From NCBI RefSeq assembly GCF_021215455.1, contig NZ_JAJPWV010000003.1, positions 806,001 to 870,000 on the forward strand: a stretch of DNA of 64,000 nt, given 5' to 3'. A program made the position numbers and the translations under genes. Positions within the stretch are counted from its first letter, which is position 1. Each line of letters starts with the position of its first letter. The notes under the pieces are model-generated. The model searched no databases, was not told the origin of the DNA, and was given only the letters and a program-made list of their open reading frames with translations. Source of the DNA: Mucilaginibacter roseus. Its GTDB lineage: Bacteria > Bacteroidota > Bacteroidia > Sphingobacteriales > Sphingobacteriaceae. Shown here one piece after another: positions 44,470-54,373 of the stretch.

Positions 44470-44760
44470 ATGGCACTAATGGTTGTTATTGCGCTGCTAA
44501 CGTTAAACATAGCGAGTTTGTTAATAATATTTTATGGTGATATTGGCTTTTTAAATTTGCTTCCAACACAAAAAGGGAAAGTTTTTTTGATAAGCTTTTC
44601 TTATCTAATTATATCAAGCCTTTTGCTTAGGATATTCTATCCTCCACGATCTATCACCAGTTACATCGCTAATCATAATTCCGGTAATAAAGGGTGGTTA
44701 GCGGTTCTTTTTATTGTAGCAACTATACTCTTATTTTCTATTTTGTGCGCTTCACGATAG
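44470..44760 (+). CDS. small membrane protein, hypothetical
   Basis: 96 residues with three hydrophobic segments (about 3-22 MVVIALLTLNIASLLIIFYG, about 37-55 and about 77-93) and a short polar loop containing YPPRSITSYIANHNSGNKG. No family recognised. The start is the first ATG; ATGGTTGTT two codons later is an alternative. No strong ribosome site. It stands alone between the tRNA-Arg terminator and a phosphodiesterase gene. The coding claim rests on an open frame with sensible membrane topology and is not secure. Confidence 0.45.
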   Translation: MALMVVIALLTLNIASLLIIFYGDIGFLNLLPTQKGKVFLISFSYLIISSLLLRIFYPPRSITSYIANHNSGNKGWLAVLFIVATILLFSILCASR

Positions 44761-44951
44761 ATAATTGTTGATGCCTTTCAGTCTTGCAAAAATTATAGCA
44801 CGTATTTATTAATAAGCAATTCACGTCAGTTTAATATTATCCATGTTGTTTTACCGCTGATTACTTGTGCCTCGGCGTCAATGTATCAGTAATCTTAATT
44901 TTATCTCAATTAGCAAGTATATTTATTATAACATTGCCAGATTTATTAAAC

Positions 44952-46187
44952 ATGAAAAAAATTATAGCCATTGCGGCACTTGTTTTCGTTGCAGGCATGG
45001 CCTCCGCGCAAAAAAAGAAAGCTATTTTTATAATTATTGACGGTGTATCAAAGGATGTAATTGAAGAGGTGGAAACACCTAACCTGCATGCCATAGCTAA
45101 AGAGGGTACACTGCTGAGCGCTTACCAGGGCGGTGAAAAAGGTCAGTTTAACCAAACGCCAACTATCTCGGCCCCCGGCTACACCAATGTGCTTACCGGT
45201 GTGTGGTTTCATAAGCATAACGTGCCTGATAATGACATCAAGGCGCCAAACTATCATTACCCAACCATCTTTAGGTTTTTTAAAGATCAGTATCCGGCTA
45301 AAAAAACTGCCGTTTTTTCGAGCTGGCAGGATAACCGTACTAAGCTGGTAGGCGAGGGATTGCCGCAAACCGGCAACATCAAGCTTGACCATCATTTTGA
45401 TGGCTTGGAGCTTGATACTTTAAAGTATCCACACGATAAGGGGCGAAAATTCATGGCCGATATTGACCAGGCCGTTGTTGATGATGCGGTAAAAACCATT
45501 AACCGGGATGCGCCGGACCTGTCATGGGTTTATCTGGAGTATACAGATGATATGGGCCACATGTATGGCGACAGTGAACAATTTTATGATGCCGTTCGAG
45601 CGGCCGATCGCCGTGTAGGGCAGCTATGGGAAGCCATTAAACAGCGTAAGGCTAAATACAAGGAGGATTGGCTGATTGTAGTAACTACCGACCATGGCCG
45701 TGATCCTAAAACAGGCCGGGGGCATGGCGGCCAAACTGACCGCGAGCGTGCATCATGGATAGCTACAAACGCGCAACCGCTTAACAGCTATGCAAGGCAA
45801 GCAAATCAGGTTGCCGTGGTTGATATATTGCCTACCATTGCCCGTTTTGTAAACATCAAACTATCGGCCGATCAGCAGCGCGAGCTGGACGGTGTTCCGC
45901 TTATAGGCAAAGTGTCATTATCGCAGCCGCAGGCTGTTAAAGCGGATAGCAAGATCAACCTGACCTGGACTGCTCAAAACAGCGAAGGTAAAGTAAAAGT
46001 ATGGCTGGCCACTACCAACAATTTTAAGCAAACCGGTAAAGCCGATGCTTATAAGTTAGTTGGTGAAGTGCCTGTAAGTGATGGTAAATTTGTTATCGAT
46101 CTTACTAAAGTAGCATCGTCAAATATTTATAAAGTAGTACTTGAGGGACAGTATAACACCGTTAACCGTTGGGTAGTCAATAAATAA
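44952..46187 (+). CDS. alkaline-phosphatase-superfamily phosphodiesterase, exported
   Basis: 411 residues from the ATG at 44952, giving the signal peptide MKKIIAIAALVFVAGMASAQ; a longer frame from 44865 adds an implausible leader. It belongs to the type-I phosphodiesterase/nucleotide pyrophosphatase group of the alkaline-phosphatase superfamily: metal Asp30 (FIIIDGVSKD), nucleophile Thr78 in SAPGYTNVLTG, YTDDMGHMYG (metal Asp/His) and TTDHGRDPKTGRGHGG. A C-terminal beta domain of about 80 residues follows. The substrate is unknown. It directly precedes the ECF sigma/mannan locus but is about 140 bp apart. Confidence 0.88.
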   Translation: MKKIIAIAALVFVAGMASAQKKKAIFIIIDGVSKDVIEEVETPNLHAIAKEGTLLSAYQGGEKGQFNQTPTISAPGYTNVLTGVWFHKHNVPDNDIKAPNYHYPTIFRFFKDQYPAKKTAVFSSWQDNRTKLVGEGLPQTGNIKLDHHFDGLELDTLKYPHDKGRKFMADIDQAVVDDAVKTINRDAPDLSWVYLEYTDDMGHMYGDSEQFYDAVRAADRRVGQLWEAIKQRKAKYKEDWLIVVTTDHGRDPKTGRGHGGQTDRERASWIATNAQPLNSYARQANQVAVVDILPTIARFVNIKLSADQQRELDGVPLIGKVSLSQPQAVKADSKINLTWTAQNSEGKVKVWLATTNNFKQTGKADAYKLVGEVPVSDGKFVIDLTKVASSNIYKVVLEGQYNTVNRWVVNK

Positions 46188-46241
46188 ATAACAGTCAATC
46201 TGTATCTCGTTCTTTTAAGATAAATCCATCAGGTTTATTAC

Positions 46242-46273
46242 TTGCAATTAAATTAAAATTTTAGGTAGCTTTA
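46242..46273 (+). promoter_or_regulatory. candidate promoter of the ECF sigma gene
   Basis: TTG (46242-46244) and TAGCTTTA (46266-46273), 21 bases apart, approach the Bacteroidota TTTG/TAnnTTTG pattern, about 54 bp before the sigma-factor ATG. A pattern match only. Confidence 0.35.
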
Positions 46274-46327
46274 TGCCCTCTGTTTTAATTTACCAATTAG
46301 CAAAGCCGCTTTGCAAGTTTTTAAACC

Positions 46328-46918
46328 ATGCACCAAGCAACGCAACATCAGTTATGGCCCGATGAAAAGTTGTTAGAGTTAATTAAACTCGATGACAGGG
46401 GTGCGTTTGAAATGTTGTATAACCGTTACTCGGCCAAGGTGTTTCATGTTGCGTATGCCCTTTTCAGGGATAAATATGTGTGTGAAGACCTGGTGCAGGA
46501 GTTATTTACAGACTTGTGGTTTAAACGCCATGCTTTACAAATAAACAGTTTGCCGGGCTACCTTAAGGTTGCTATAAAAAACCGGGTGCTGGTGTACATA
46601 CGCACACAAAAAGCTACTATTGATATTGATACCATTGACCGCATAATGGAACAATACAGTGCCGATAGTAAGTTGGTGCAAAATGATATTGCCCGCCTGC
46701 TTAACGAAGGCATTGCCGCACTGCCCGAAAAATGCCGCCAGATATTTTTGCTGAGCCGCAAAGAATATCTCACCAATAAGGAAATAGCCGAGCGGCTGAA
46801 CATTTCGGTAAAAACGGTTGAAAACCAAATGACTATTGCGTTGCGTTACCTGCGCACCGGTCTTACCGATTATCTGCCGGTGGCTGTTCTGGCACTGCTT
46901 ATTCAGAGTAAAATTTAA
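46328..46918 (+). CDS. RNA polymerase ECF-type sigma-70 factor (Bacteroidota FecI-like)
   Basis: 196 residues. Sigma-2 region: DDRGAFEMLYNRYSAKVFHVAYALFRD...CEDLVQELFTDLWFKR (about 20-65). Sigma-4 region: GIAALPEKCRQIFLLSRKEYLTNKEIAERLNISVKTVENQM (about 128-170). A short C-terminal hydrophobic tail YLPVAVLALLIQSKI follows, as I recall for the Bacteroides expansion group. It starts transcription of its cognate SusC/SusD locus when the FecR protein encoded next relays that the receptor is occupied. It is separated from FecR by 36 bp. Confidence 0.95.
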   Translation: MHQATQHQLWPDEKLLELIKLDDRGAFEMLYNRYSAKVFHVAYALFRDKYVCEDLVQELFTDLWFKRHALQINSLPGYLKVAIKNRVLVYIRTQKATIDIDTIDRIMEQYSADSKLVQNDIARLLNEGIAALPEKCRQIFLLSRKEYLTNKEIAERLNISVKTVENQMTIALRYLRTGLTDYLPVAVLALLIQSKI

Positions 46919-46954
46919 CGATCGAATTTTTTTTTCATTCGGCTTAGGGGGTAG

Positions 46955-47950
46955 ATGCTTTTTTTGCATCCTGCTTATGTAAACCCAATGAGAAGATTTA
47001 ATAAACCTAATGAACCCGGAAGGGTAAATGACGGCCGTTTGCAGGAAAAACTGGTAGAGAAGTATTTTCAAAACCTTGATCTTGACAATGTACAGGCCGG
47101 CGCGCACGATGCTGAATTTGACGGCAAAGGGGTTTACAATAAAATACTCAACACTATAGATGCGGAATATGAAATGCCAAAGCGCCGTTCGTACACCGGT
47201 TGGCTGGCAGCCGCATCAATCGTTGCTGTTTTTATCTCGCTTTCTTATTACTTCCGGTATGATATTTTGAATTATGTGTCGCCGGTGCATACCATGCAAG
47301 TTAGTGCAGAGCGTGGCAGCGTTACCAGCATTGTATTAGGCGATGGTACCAAAGTATGGCTTAACGGCGGTAGCCACATTAGCTATCCTGAAATATTCAG
47401 GGGTGAAAAACGTGAAGTCACCGTAACCGGCGAAGCTTTTTTTGATGTGGCGCATAATGCCAACCAGCCTTTTATTGTACATACGGGCAACATTACTACG
47501 CATGTATTGGGCACCAGCTTTAACATCAAGGCTTATAATGATGATCCGCTTTTGCACATTGATGTGGTAAGCGGTAAAGTAGGCGTAGTGCCCGCCGAAG
47601 GCAGCGCCTTGTCATTCAGTACCATTTACCTTACACCTGCACAAGGTATTACTTTCAATAAAAAAGATAATTCGATATCAAAAAATAGTGGTATTGATAT
47701 AGCCAACCTTTCTGGATGGCGCGCAGGCAAGCTGATATTTAAAAATGCAGCACTGCCTGAAGTGATAAAAACATTGAACCGGGAATTTGAAGTAAGTATA
47801 CGTGCCGATGCCAATTTAACCAACTGTAACATATCGGCCAATTTTACTAATGTGCCCATTAAGGATATTATGGCCGTTATTGCCCGCCTGGTAAAAGGTA
47901 AGGCTACATTAAGCGGTACGGTATATCATTTACAGGGCAAAGGCTGCTAA
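46955..47950 (+). CDS. FecR family anti-sigma/signal-relay protein
   Basis: 331 residues from the ATG at 46955, which follows an AGGGGG purine run; a second ATG at 46988 (MRRFNKPNEPG) is possible. The N-terminal cytosolic region (about 1-85) binds the sigma factor. One transmembrane helix spans about 87-107 (YTGWLAAASIVAVFISLSYYF). The periplasmic FecR domain (about 118-215) has TSIVLGDGTKVWLNGGSHISYPE and GEAFFDVAHNANQPFIVHTG. The DUF4974 domain (about 255-325: LIFKNAALPEVIKTLNREFEV) receives the STN signal of the SusC protein. It links ligand binding outside to ECF sigma activity. Confidence 0.94.
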   Translation: MLFLHPAYVNPMRRFNKPNEPGRVNDGRLQEKLVEKYFQNLDLDNVQAGAHDAEFDGKGVYNKILNTIDAEYEMPKRRSYTGWLAAASIVAVFISLSYYFRYDILNYVSPVHTMQVSAERGSVTSIVLGDGTKVWLNGGSHISYPEIFRGEKREVTVTGEAFFDVAHNANQPFIVHTGNITTHVLGTSFNIKAYNDDPLLHIDVVSGKVGVVPAEGSALSFSTIYLTPAQGITFNKKDNSISKNSGIDIANLSGWRAGKLIFKNAALPEVIKTLNREFEVSIRADANLTNCNISANFTNVPIKDIMAVIARLVKGKATLSGTVYHLQGKGC

Positions 47951-48040
47951 GTGCTAACCAATAAATTAAACTGTACATAACCAGTTGTAAACTTAAAAAC
48001 TAAATTATGACAAAAGGATCTACTTAATTAAAATTAAAAA

Positions 48041-48066
48041 CCCTGTTCAAACGGATTTGAACAGGG
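48041..48066. other. intercistronic hairpin between fecR and the mannan-locus susC
   Basis: CCCTGTTCAAA (48041-48051), loop CGGA, TTTGAACAGGG (48056-48066): a perfect 11-bp stem. On the plus strand it is followed by CAAAAATC, not a T tract, so it is a weak terminator at best; the T tract is on the minus side. It may mark mRNA processing or separate control of fecR and susC. Confidence 0.7.
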
Positions 48067-48162
48067 CAAAAATCAATGCAGGTTAATAAAAGTGAGTTTG
48101 CGTCAGAGCTGCAATTCGTAGCAAAACACTTTAGTTTCTAACACTTTAATTTTCTCAAAATT

Positions 48163-51100
48163 ATGAATAAATCTCTGTTTTATAATGGAGTGATTCGTCA
48201 TGTGCTAATTCTAATGAAAATTACCTCGCTTGTTTGTTTTGTTGTTTGCTTTATGTGCCTAACCGCCATTGCAGACAATACTTATGGGCAGCAATTTTTA
48301 GAATCGCGGGTAACGCTTAAACTAAACAACATTAAGCTTACCGACGCGCTCGAAAAAATTGCCGCCGATAATAACGTTCGTTTCGCGTATACCGATAATG
48401 TGCTAAAGCAAAGTTACCGGGTTACGTTTAACGTTCAAGGCAAAAGCGTGCGCGACGTATTAAGCCAGCTACTGGCCCCATTCAACCTAAGCTATAAAGT
48501 TATAGGTGATGTTATCGTGATCAGCGAGCCAACAGCTCAAACCATCACTTTTACCCGGCAGGAAGCCGCGGATAAGCAGGCAAAAATCAGTGGTAAAGTA
48601 ACTGATGATACCGATTTCCCGCTACCTGGAGTAACCGTAAAGGTAAAAGGTACCACCATAGCAGCGGTAACCAATGCGCAGGGTGTATTCACCATTGACG
48701 CGCCTGAAGATGCCACCCTGGTATTTTCTTTTATTGGCTATACCCAACAGGAAGTGGCTGTTAATGGCCAGTCGACCATAAATGTAAAACTCGCTCCGGC
48801 ACAAACTGCCCTTAACGAGGTTGTTGTTGTAGGCTACGGCACTCAAAAACGCTCAAGCGTAGTTGGCGCTATTGACCAGGTTACGTCTGAAGCAATTCAA
48901 GGCAAGCCTGCAGTAAGTGCCATACAAGCCTTACAGGGTACTTTGCCTAACTTAACCATCCAGCAAAAAAACCTGGAGCCGGGCCAAACGCCTAACATCA
49001 ACATACGTGGTTTGGGTACGCTTAATAACAACTCGCCATTACTCGTAATTGATGGTATCATCAGCGAGGATGTTGGCGCAATTAACAATCTTAACCCATC
49101 AGACATTGAAACGGCTACCGTGTTGAAAGATGCGGGTAGTGCGGCTATCTACGGTTCGCGCTCTGCCAACGGTGTAATTTTAATCACCACCAAAAAAGGC
49201 AAAAAAGATAGTAAAGCAACCGTTGCTTATAACGGCTTGGTGGGTACACAGGTGCCGCGTATTACTTACAGGCCGGTACACTCGTATGAGAATGCTATTC
49301 TGCGTAACGAAGCAGCTGCTAATGCTAACCTACCAGCTGTTTATACACCAGCCCAGGTGCGCCAGTTTCAGCAGGAAGGTGACCATGAGTGGTTTCTGGA
49401 TGCTATCCTGAAAAATGCTTTACAGCAAAATCATAACGTAAGCATTACCGGTGGTAACGCGTCAACAAGCTACCTGGTATCAGCCGGATTGCTTGATCAG
49501 CGCAGCAACCTGGTGGGTCCTGACTACGGCGCGCGACGTTATAACTATCGTATAAACCTGACTAACGAAATAGGCAGGTTAAAGCTGACCAGTATATTAA
49601 CCTATGCCCGTACCGAGCGTAAAGAGCACTCGTATAGCACCGGTACGCTTATAGTTGATGCCGGACGTACTCCAACTTATTATGATATAAAGGACGCTCA
49701 AGGCAATTACCTGACTAACGACGTACTGTCGGAATTTAACCCGCTGGGTATATTGGAAAAAGGTGGTTACCGCAAGTTTGACGATGACGTAATTACCGCG
49801 AACATCAGCGCGGAGTTTGCTGTTACCAAGGATTTAAAAGTGCGTGGTGTGTTTGGCAGTAACCTGGGTAGCTACCATACTTTGGAGCGGGTACAACGTG
49901 TTAACTACTTGCCGAAAGGTGTATATGGCGCTGATGCGAATACGAATGATATAAGCTCGAAGAACCTGTTCCTGAATACCCAGTTTATAGCCGAATACAA
50001 CAAGGTATTTGCAAAGAAACACACAGTTGGCGTATTGGCTGGCGTGGCTAATGAGTCGGTTACCAACAGGGGAACGGCTTTACGTTATAAATTAACCGAC
50101 CCCGACCTGGGCACACCTATTGATGGCACCATTATAGACGAAGCTAACACCAACGGTACACTTGGCAACACCAACGAAAGCAGCCTTAACTCGCTGTTCG
50201 GCCGTGTATCTTATGATTATGATAACAAGTATTACGGTGAATTTAACTTCAGGATAGATGCATCATCAAAGTTTGCCAAGCAGAACCGTAATGCTTTCTT
50301 CCCATCAATATCGGCAGGTTATCGTATCAGCCAGGAAGATTTTATGGAAGACTATCGTGAGCGTTTTGGTGATTTGAAAATTCGTGGTTCATACGGTGTA
50401 CTGGGTAACCAGAGTGTGGGTAACTACCAATACTTAACCACTTACTTTAACATCCCGAACAATTACGTGTTCAACAACCAGGCTACTTCAGGTACCGGCT
50501 TTAATATCGCTAACCCTGACATTCGCTGGGAGCGTGCTGCTTCATTTAACATTGGCTTTGAGGCTACTTTGTTTAAAAACGCCCTTAGTTTCTCGGCTGA
50601 TTACTTTAACAAAACCACCCGCGATATCCTGATACCGCCTGCAGTACCCGGCGCATTCGGCTCAGGCTTACCATCGTTTAACGCAGGTGAGGTTAACAAC
50701 AAGGGTTGGGAGTTTACAGCAACCTATCGTAAAAGCACCAAAAACTTTAAACACATGGTGAGCTTTAACATTGCTGACTCCAAAAACAAGGTATTATACT
50801 TTGAGGGTGGCCAGCAAATCTCAGGTTATGATGAGATGCAGGTGTTGCTTAAAGTTGGATTGCCGATAAACTCTTACGTAGGTTACAAACGCGATGGCTA
50901 TTTCCAAAACCTTGATGAAGTTAACAGCGGGCCTAAGCCAACGGGTTTAAGTGTGTTGCCAGGCGATATCCGTTATGTAGACGTGAATAAAGATGGTGTA
51001 ATTAACGAGAATGATTTACATGTTTTAGGCAATCCGCTGCCTCGTTATACTTTCGGTTTAACTTACGATATCAGCTACAAACAGTTTGATCTTAACTTGT

Positions 51101-51558
51101 TCTTTCAAGGCGTAGGCAAGCGCAGCATGTTTTTACGTGGAGAGCTGATAGAGCCGTTCCACTTTAATTACTCGCAGGTAATGTACCAGCACCAGCTGGA
51201 TTACTGGACACCACAAAACCCTAATGCCGAGTTTCCGCGCCTTGCGGCAAACGGAAGCCAGTCAAACACCAACAATTTCCGCCGTGGCTCAGACCTGTAC
51301 CTGTATAACGCCGCTTACGTTCGCTTAAAGAATGTGCAGTTTGGTTATACTTTACCCGGCAACATTGCCCAAAAAATAGGTATGAAAAAAGCTCGCGCTT
51401 ATTTCTCAGGTCAAAACCTGCTAACCTTATCGGGTATCAAATTCGTCGATCCGGAATCTACCGAGTTTGATAACGGGCGTGGTGTTGGCGGTGCCAATAG
51501 TGGCCGTAGCTATCCACTGCCTGTTTACTATGGTTTAGGTATTGATTTAACTCTTTAA
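48163..51558 (+). CDS. SusC-family TonB-linked receptor with N-terminal STN signalling domain (mannan locus)
   Basis: 1131 residues. A long signal segment (to about 43, ending TYGQ) precedes an STN/secretin-TonB domain (about 48-125: VTLKLNNIKLTDALEKIAADNNVRFAY), which passes ligand occupancy to the FecR protein. Next are a carboxypeptidase-regulatory-like domain (about 145-218), a SusC plug with LNPSDIETATVLKDAGSAAIYGSRSANGVILITTKKG, and the barrel. With SusD, SusE-like and a GH76 mannanase following in order, it most likely imports alpha-1,6-mannooligosaccharides. Regulation is by the ECF sigma/FecR pair just upstream, inferred from the STN domain. The SusD gene starts 11 bp later. Confidence 0.95.
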   Translation: MNKSLFYNGVIRHVLILMKITSLVCFVVCFMCLTAIADNTYGQQFLESRVTLKLNNIKLTDALEKIAADNNVRFAYTDNVLKQSYRVTFNVQGKSVRDVLSQLLAPFNLSYKVIGDVIVISEPTAQTITFTRQEAADKQAKISGKVTDDTDFPLPGVTVKVKGTTIAAVTNAQGVFTIDAPEDATLVFSFIGYTQQEVAVNGQSTINVKLAPAQTALNEVVVVGYGTQKRSSVVGAIDQVTSEAIQGKPAVSAIQALQGTLPNLTIQQKNLEPGQTPNINIRGLGTLNNNSPLLVIDGIISEDVGAINNLNPSDIETATVLKDAGSAAIYGSRSANGVILITTKKGKKDSKATVAYNGLVGTQVPRITYRPVHSYENAILRNEAAANANLPAVYTPAQVRQFQQEGDHEWFLDAILKNALQQNHNVSITGGNASTSYLVSAGLLDQRSNLVGPDYGARRYNYRINLTNEIGRLKLTSILTYARTERKEHSYSTGTLIVDAGRTPTYYDIKDAQGNYLTNDVLSEFNPLGILEKGGYRKFDDDVITANISAEFAVTKDLKVRGVFGSNLGSYHTLERVQRVNYLPKGVYGADANTNDISSKNLFLNTQFIAEYNKVFAKKHTVGVLAGVANESVTNRGTALRYKLTDPDLGTPIDGTIIDEANTNGTLGNTNESSLNSLFGRVSYDYDNKYYGEFNFRIDASSKFAKQNRNAFFPSISAGYRISQEDFMEDYRERFGDLKIRGSYGVLGNQSVGNYQYLTTYFNIPNNYVFNNQATSGTGFNIANPDIRWERAASFNIGFEATLFKNALSFSADYFNKTTRDILIPPAVPGAFGSGLPSFNAGEVNNKGWEFTATYRKSTKNFKHMVSFNIADSKNKVLYFEGGQQISGYDEMQVLLKVGLPINSYVGYKRDGYFQNLDEVNSGPKPTGLSVLPGDIRYVDVNKDGVINENDLHVLGNPLPRYTFGLTYDISYKQFDLNLFFQGVGKRSMFLRGELIEPFHFNYSQVMYQHQLDYWTPQNPNAEFPRLAANGSQSNTNNFRRGSDLYLYNAAYVRLKNVQFGYTLPGNIAQKIGMKKARAYFSGQNLLTLSGIKFVDPESTEFDNGRGVGGANSGRSYPLPVYYGLGIDLTL

Positions 51559-51568
51559 TAGTACCAAT

Positions 51569-53191
51569 ATGAAAAGATCGCAACTAACAAAAACCGCATT
51601 TTTGATCATACTGGTAAGCGTATTATCAGCATGTAAAAAGCTCGACCTTGTGCCTACCAATAATTTCACCGATGCAAATTACTGGACCAGCGCAGCCAAG
51701 GCAAATAGCGTATTAAACACAGCGTATTCGCAATTAATGGGTGCCGATAGGTTCTTTTACAACGAGGGCCTGTCTGACAATGCCTTTAACGGCCGTGGCG
51801 ATAACCAGGGTGCAGCCTCATTAGGCGCGGGTACCTACGATTCGTCATTACCGAGGCTTAAAAGCGAGTGGGGTGACCACTATGCCGGTATTAAAACCAG
51901 CAATATCCTGCTCGAAAATATCGACCGTATTGCCGGTATGGATGAAAATCTGAAAAACCGCATGAAGGCTGAAGCCCGTGTATTACGTGCATGGCAATAT
52001 TTTTACCTCACTACCTGGTTTGGCGATGTGCCATTGTTTACCAAAGACCCAACGGTTGAAGAAACTAAAGTGGTAAGCCGTACACCAAAGGCGCAGGTGA
52101 TAGATTTTATTTTGAAAGAGCTTGATGAATGTGCCGCTATACTGCCAGTTAACACCGCTTACCCGGCAGCAGATAAAGGGCGTTTAACCAAGGGTGCTGT
52201 TATCGCTTTAAAGGCACGTGTGCTGCTTTATCAAAATAACTGGGCTGGCGTGGTTACCGAATGTGAAAAGCTGATGAACAGCAATGCTAACGGTACTTAC
52301 AGCTTGTTCCCATCATACGAGGGGTTGTTTTTGCCTGATAACGAATACAACAGCGAGGTTATCTATGACATCGGTTATGTAACCGGCGACAGGGAATACC
52401 AAACTTTTTACGATTTGGCGCCGCTGTCGGTGGGTGGCCGCTTGAATGCGCTTGCACCTACGCAGGAGTTGGTTGATAGCTACCTGATGCTTAACGGCCG
52501 CAGGATAAACGAGACAGGTTCAGGATATGATGAGAATGATCCATACAACAACCGCGATCCGCGTTTAACCAACACCGTGGTTTATCACCTGTATAACTGG
52601 AAACTGCCGAGCGGAAGCACTAAAGTAATATATACTAAGCCAGGTACTGATCCTGATGATAATGCGCCGGATGAGTACCGTTCGGGTAGTATATCATCCC
52701 CAACAGGTTATTATACCCGTAAATATTACGATCCAAAATCGCGTACCAACTTCCAAGCCGCGCTTAACCTGATCCTGATTCGTTACGCGGATGTATTGCT
52801 GATGTATGCTGAAGCCAAAACAGAGCTTAACCAGATGGATGCCTCTGTTTGGGACAAAACGATAAAACTGCTGCGCCAACGTGCAGGTTTTACCGCGCCG
52901 GCAGCCATCAACTTTAATGCATCAGCCAATCAGCGTGACGTTGTGCGTAATGAGCGCCGTACCGAGCTGGCTATGGAAGGCCTGCGCATTTTCGACATTC
53001 GTCGCTGGCGTATTGCTGAGGATGTGCTTAACGGTTGGGCGCATGGTGCCAAATTTGGCCCTGCCAATGTGGATAACGGCTACATCCGTGCTAATGAGCG
53101 CAGGTTTGATGCGAGCCGTAATTACCTGTGGCCTGTTCCGCTTGACGAGCGGCTGCTTAACCCTAACCTTGGACAAAACCCGGGCTGGTAA
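51569..53191 (+). CDS. RagB/SusD family nutrient-uptake outer-membrane lipoprotein (mannan locus)
   Basis: 540 residues, lipobox Cys22 (SVLSACKKLDLVP). SusD features: NFTDANYWTSAAKANSVLNTAYSQL at the N-terminus, the helical/TPR core with AEARVLRAWQYFYLTTWFGDVPLFTKDP, LLMYAEAKTELNQ, and the C-terminal VVRNERRTELAMEGLRIFDIRRW and RNYLWPVPLDERLLNPNLGQNPGW typical of the SusD_RagB pair of domains. It binds and hands the glycan to the SusC partner encoded 11 bp upstream. Placed before a SusE-like protein and a GH76 enzyme, the ligand is likely mannan fragments. Confidence 0.94.
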   Translation: MKRSQLTKTAFLIILVSVLSACKKLDLVPTNNFTDANYWTSAAKANSVLNTAYSQLMGADRFFYNEGLSDNAFNGRGDNQGAASLGAGTYDSSLPRLKSEWGDHYAGIKTSNILLENIDRIAGMDENLKNRMKAEARVLRAWQYFYLTTWFGDVPLFTKDPTVEETKVVSRTPKAQVIDFILKELDECAAILPVNTAYPAADKGRLTKGAVIALKARVLLYQNNWAGVVTECEKLMNSNANGTYSLFPSYEGLFLPDNEYNSEVIYDIGYVTGDREYQTFYDLAPLSVGGRLNALAPTQELVDSYLMLNGRRINETGSGYDENDPYNNRDPRLTNTVVYHLYNWKLPSGSTKVIYTKPGTDPDDNAPDEYRSGSISSPTGYYTRKYYDPKSRTNFQAALNLILIRYADVLLMYAEAKTELNQMDASVWDKTIKLLRQRAGFTAPAAINFNASANQRDVVRNERRTELAMEGLRIFDIRRWRIAEDVLNGWAHGAKFGPANVDNGYIRANERRFDASRNYLWPVPLDERLLNPNLGQNPGW

Positions 53192-53231
53192 CAATATTTA
53201 GTTTGAATATCAATTAAAAGGATCAATCAAC

Positions 53232-54356
53232 ATGAAAAAAAATATATTCTGCATAGTACTTGCAGGCATAGTAGCAACTATATTTTCGGGCTGTAAAAAG
53301 GATAAAGAACTCAGCCATACCAACGTAACCGCTGTACAGGCGCTGTATTTTCCGGAGAACGATAAATTTGTTAAGCTTGACGGAAATGGTACTGTAACCT
53401 TTGAATGGCAGCAAGCAAAAGCCGAAGATAATGGCTATGTGAGCTATGAGGTAGCATTCGCCAAGCAAGACGGTGATTTCGTTAACCCTATTTATTCCGT
53501 AGCATCTGGCCGCAATGGTTTTGATAACACGCTGGTAATGACTTTCTCTGACCTTAACCGCGTGGCAACGCTGGCGGGTATTAAACCTGCAGAAACAGGC
53601 AAGTTGAAATGGACAGTGATTGCCTCAAAGGGCATCAATACTAAAATACCTACCGTATCAAACGTAATTGAGGTGGAACGCCCTGACTCGTTTGTTACAC
53701 CTAATGACTTGTTCATTACCGGTGCGGCTACCGAGGGCGGTGCGGATTTAGCTAACGCCAGGCATTTTAAAAACCTGGGTAACGGTAAGTTTGAAATCTT
53801 TACTAAACTGAAAGATGGTGAATATCAATTCGCATCAGATAATAAAGGTACGCCTTCATTATTCTCAATTAACGCTTCAGGTAAACTTGCCGAAAACGGC
53901 TCAACTGCTTTCGCAGGCGAGAAAGTGGTGCGCCTGGTACTTGACTTTGGTACACGTGAAGCACAAATGACTGAAATTACAGCTTTGGGCCTATGGTTTT
54001 CACCTGACGGCAAAATACTATTTGATCTGCCATACGTGGGTAATGGCACCTGGTTAGCTAATGACAAGCCGATAGTTTTCAAAACCGAAAACTGGGGAAA
54101 GGATGAGCGCTATAAATTCCGCTTTACGGTGAAAAATGCAGCCGGACAGTCAAGCACCGAGTATTATGGCAGCAAAAATAAAGACAACAACCGTCCGGAT
54201 GCGTCTACCGCGGCTTCATATTACGAAATGGTACCGGTTGATAACTCTCAATATGATTACTCGTTCAAATTCACTTCTGGCGCTGATAATCATAACATAG
54301 ATGTTAAGGTTGACTTTAGCGGTGCTACCTACACCCATTCAGTAACTGTAAAATAA
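53232..54356 (+). CDS. SusE/SusF-type surface glycan-binding lipoprotein
   Basis: 374 residues, lipobox Cys21 (ATIFSGCKKDKEL). A SusE-like beta domain follows (about 28-150: VQALYFPENDKFVKLDGNGTVTFEWQQAKAEDNGYVSYEV), then tandem beta-sandwich regions to the C-terminus (LFITGAATEGGADLANARHFKNLGNGKFEIF; YVGNGTWLANDKPIVF). SusE/SusF proteins display carbohydrate-binding modules on the cell surface; the exact ligand is inferred from locus context (alpha-mannan). It lies 40 bp past susD. A strong hairpin separates it from the GH76 gene. Confidence 0.85.
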   Translation: MKKNIFCIVLAGIVATIFSGCKKDKELSHTNVTAVQALYFPENDKFVKLDGNGTVTFEWQQAKAEDNGYVSYEVAFAKQDGDFVNPIYSVASGRNGFDNTLVMTFSDLNRVATLAGIKPAETGKLKWTVIASKGINTKIPTVSNVIEVERPDSFVTPNDLFITGAATEGGADLANARHFKNLGNGKFEIFTKLKDGEYQFASDNKGTPSLFSINASGKLAENGSTAFAGEKVVRLVLDFGTREAQMTEITALGLWFSPDGKILFDLPYVGNGTWLANDKPIVFKTENWGKDERYKFRFTVKNAAGQSSTEYYGSKNKDNNRPDASTAASYYEMVPVDNSQYDYSFKFTSGADNHNIDVKVDFSGATYTHSVTVK

Positions 54357-54373
54357 CCACTGATTTATCATCT

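Noticed and set aside
46535..47107. 190-codon minus-strand frame opposite the sigma factor and fecR
   Set aside because: Spans the end of one well-supported gene and the start of another; its translation has no motif.
53068..53076. Perfect DnaA box TGTGGATAA inside the mannan-locus susD
   Set aside because: Single, explained by Val-Asp-Asn codons; used only as a caution against over-reading the cluster near nadB.
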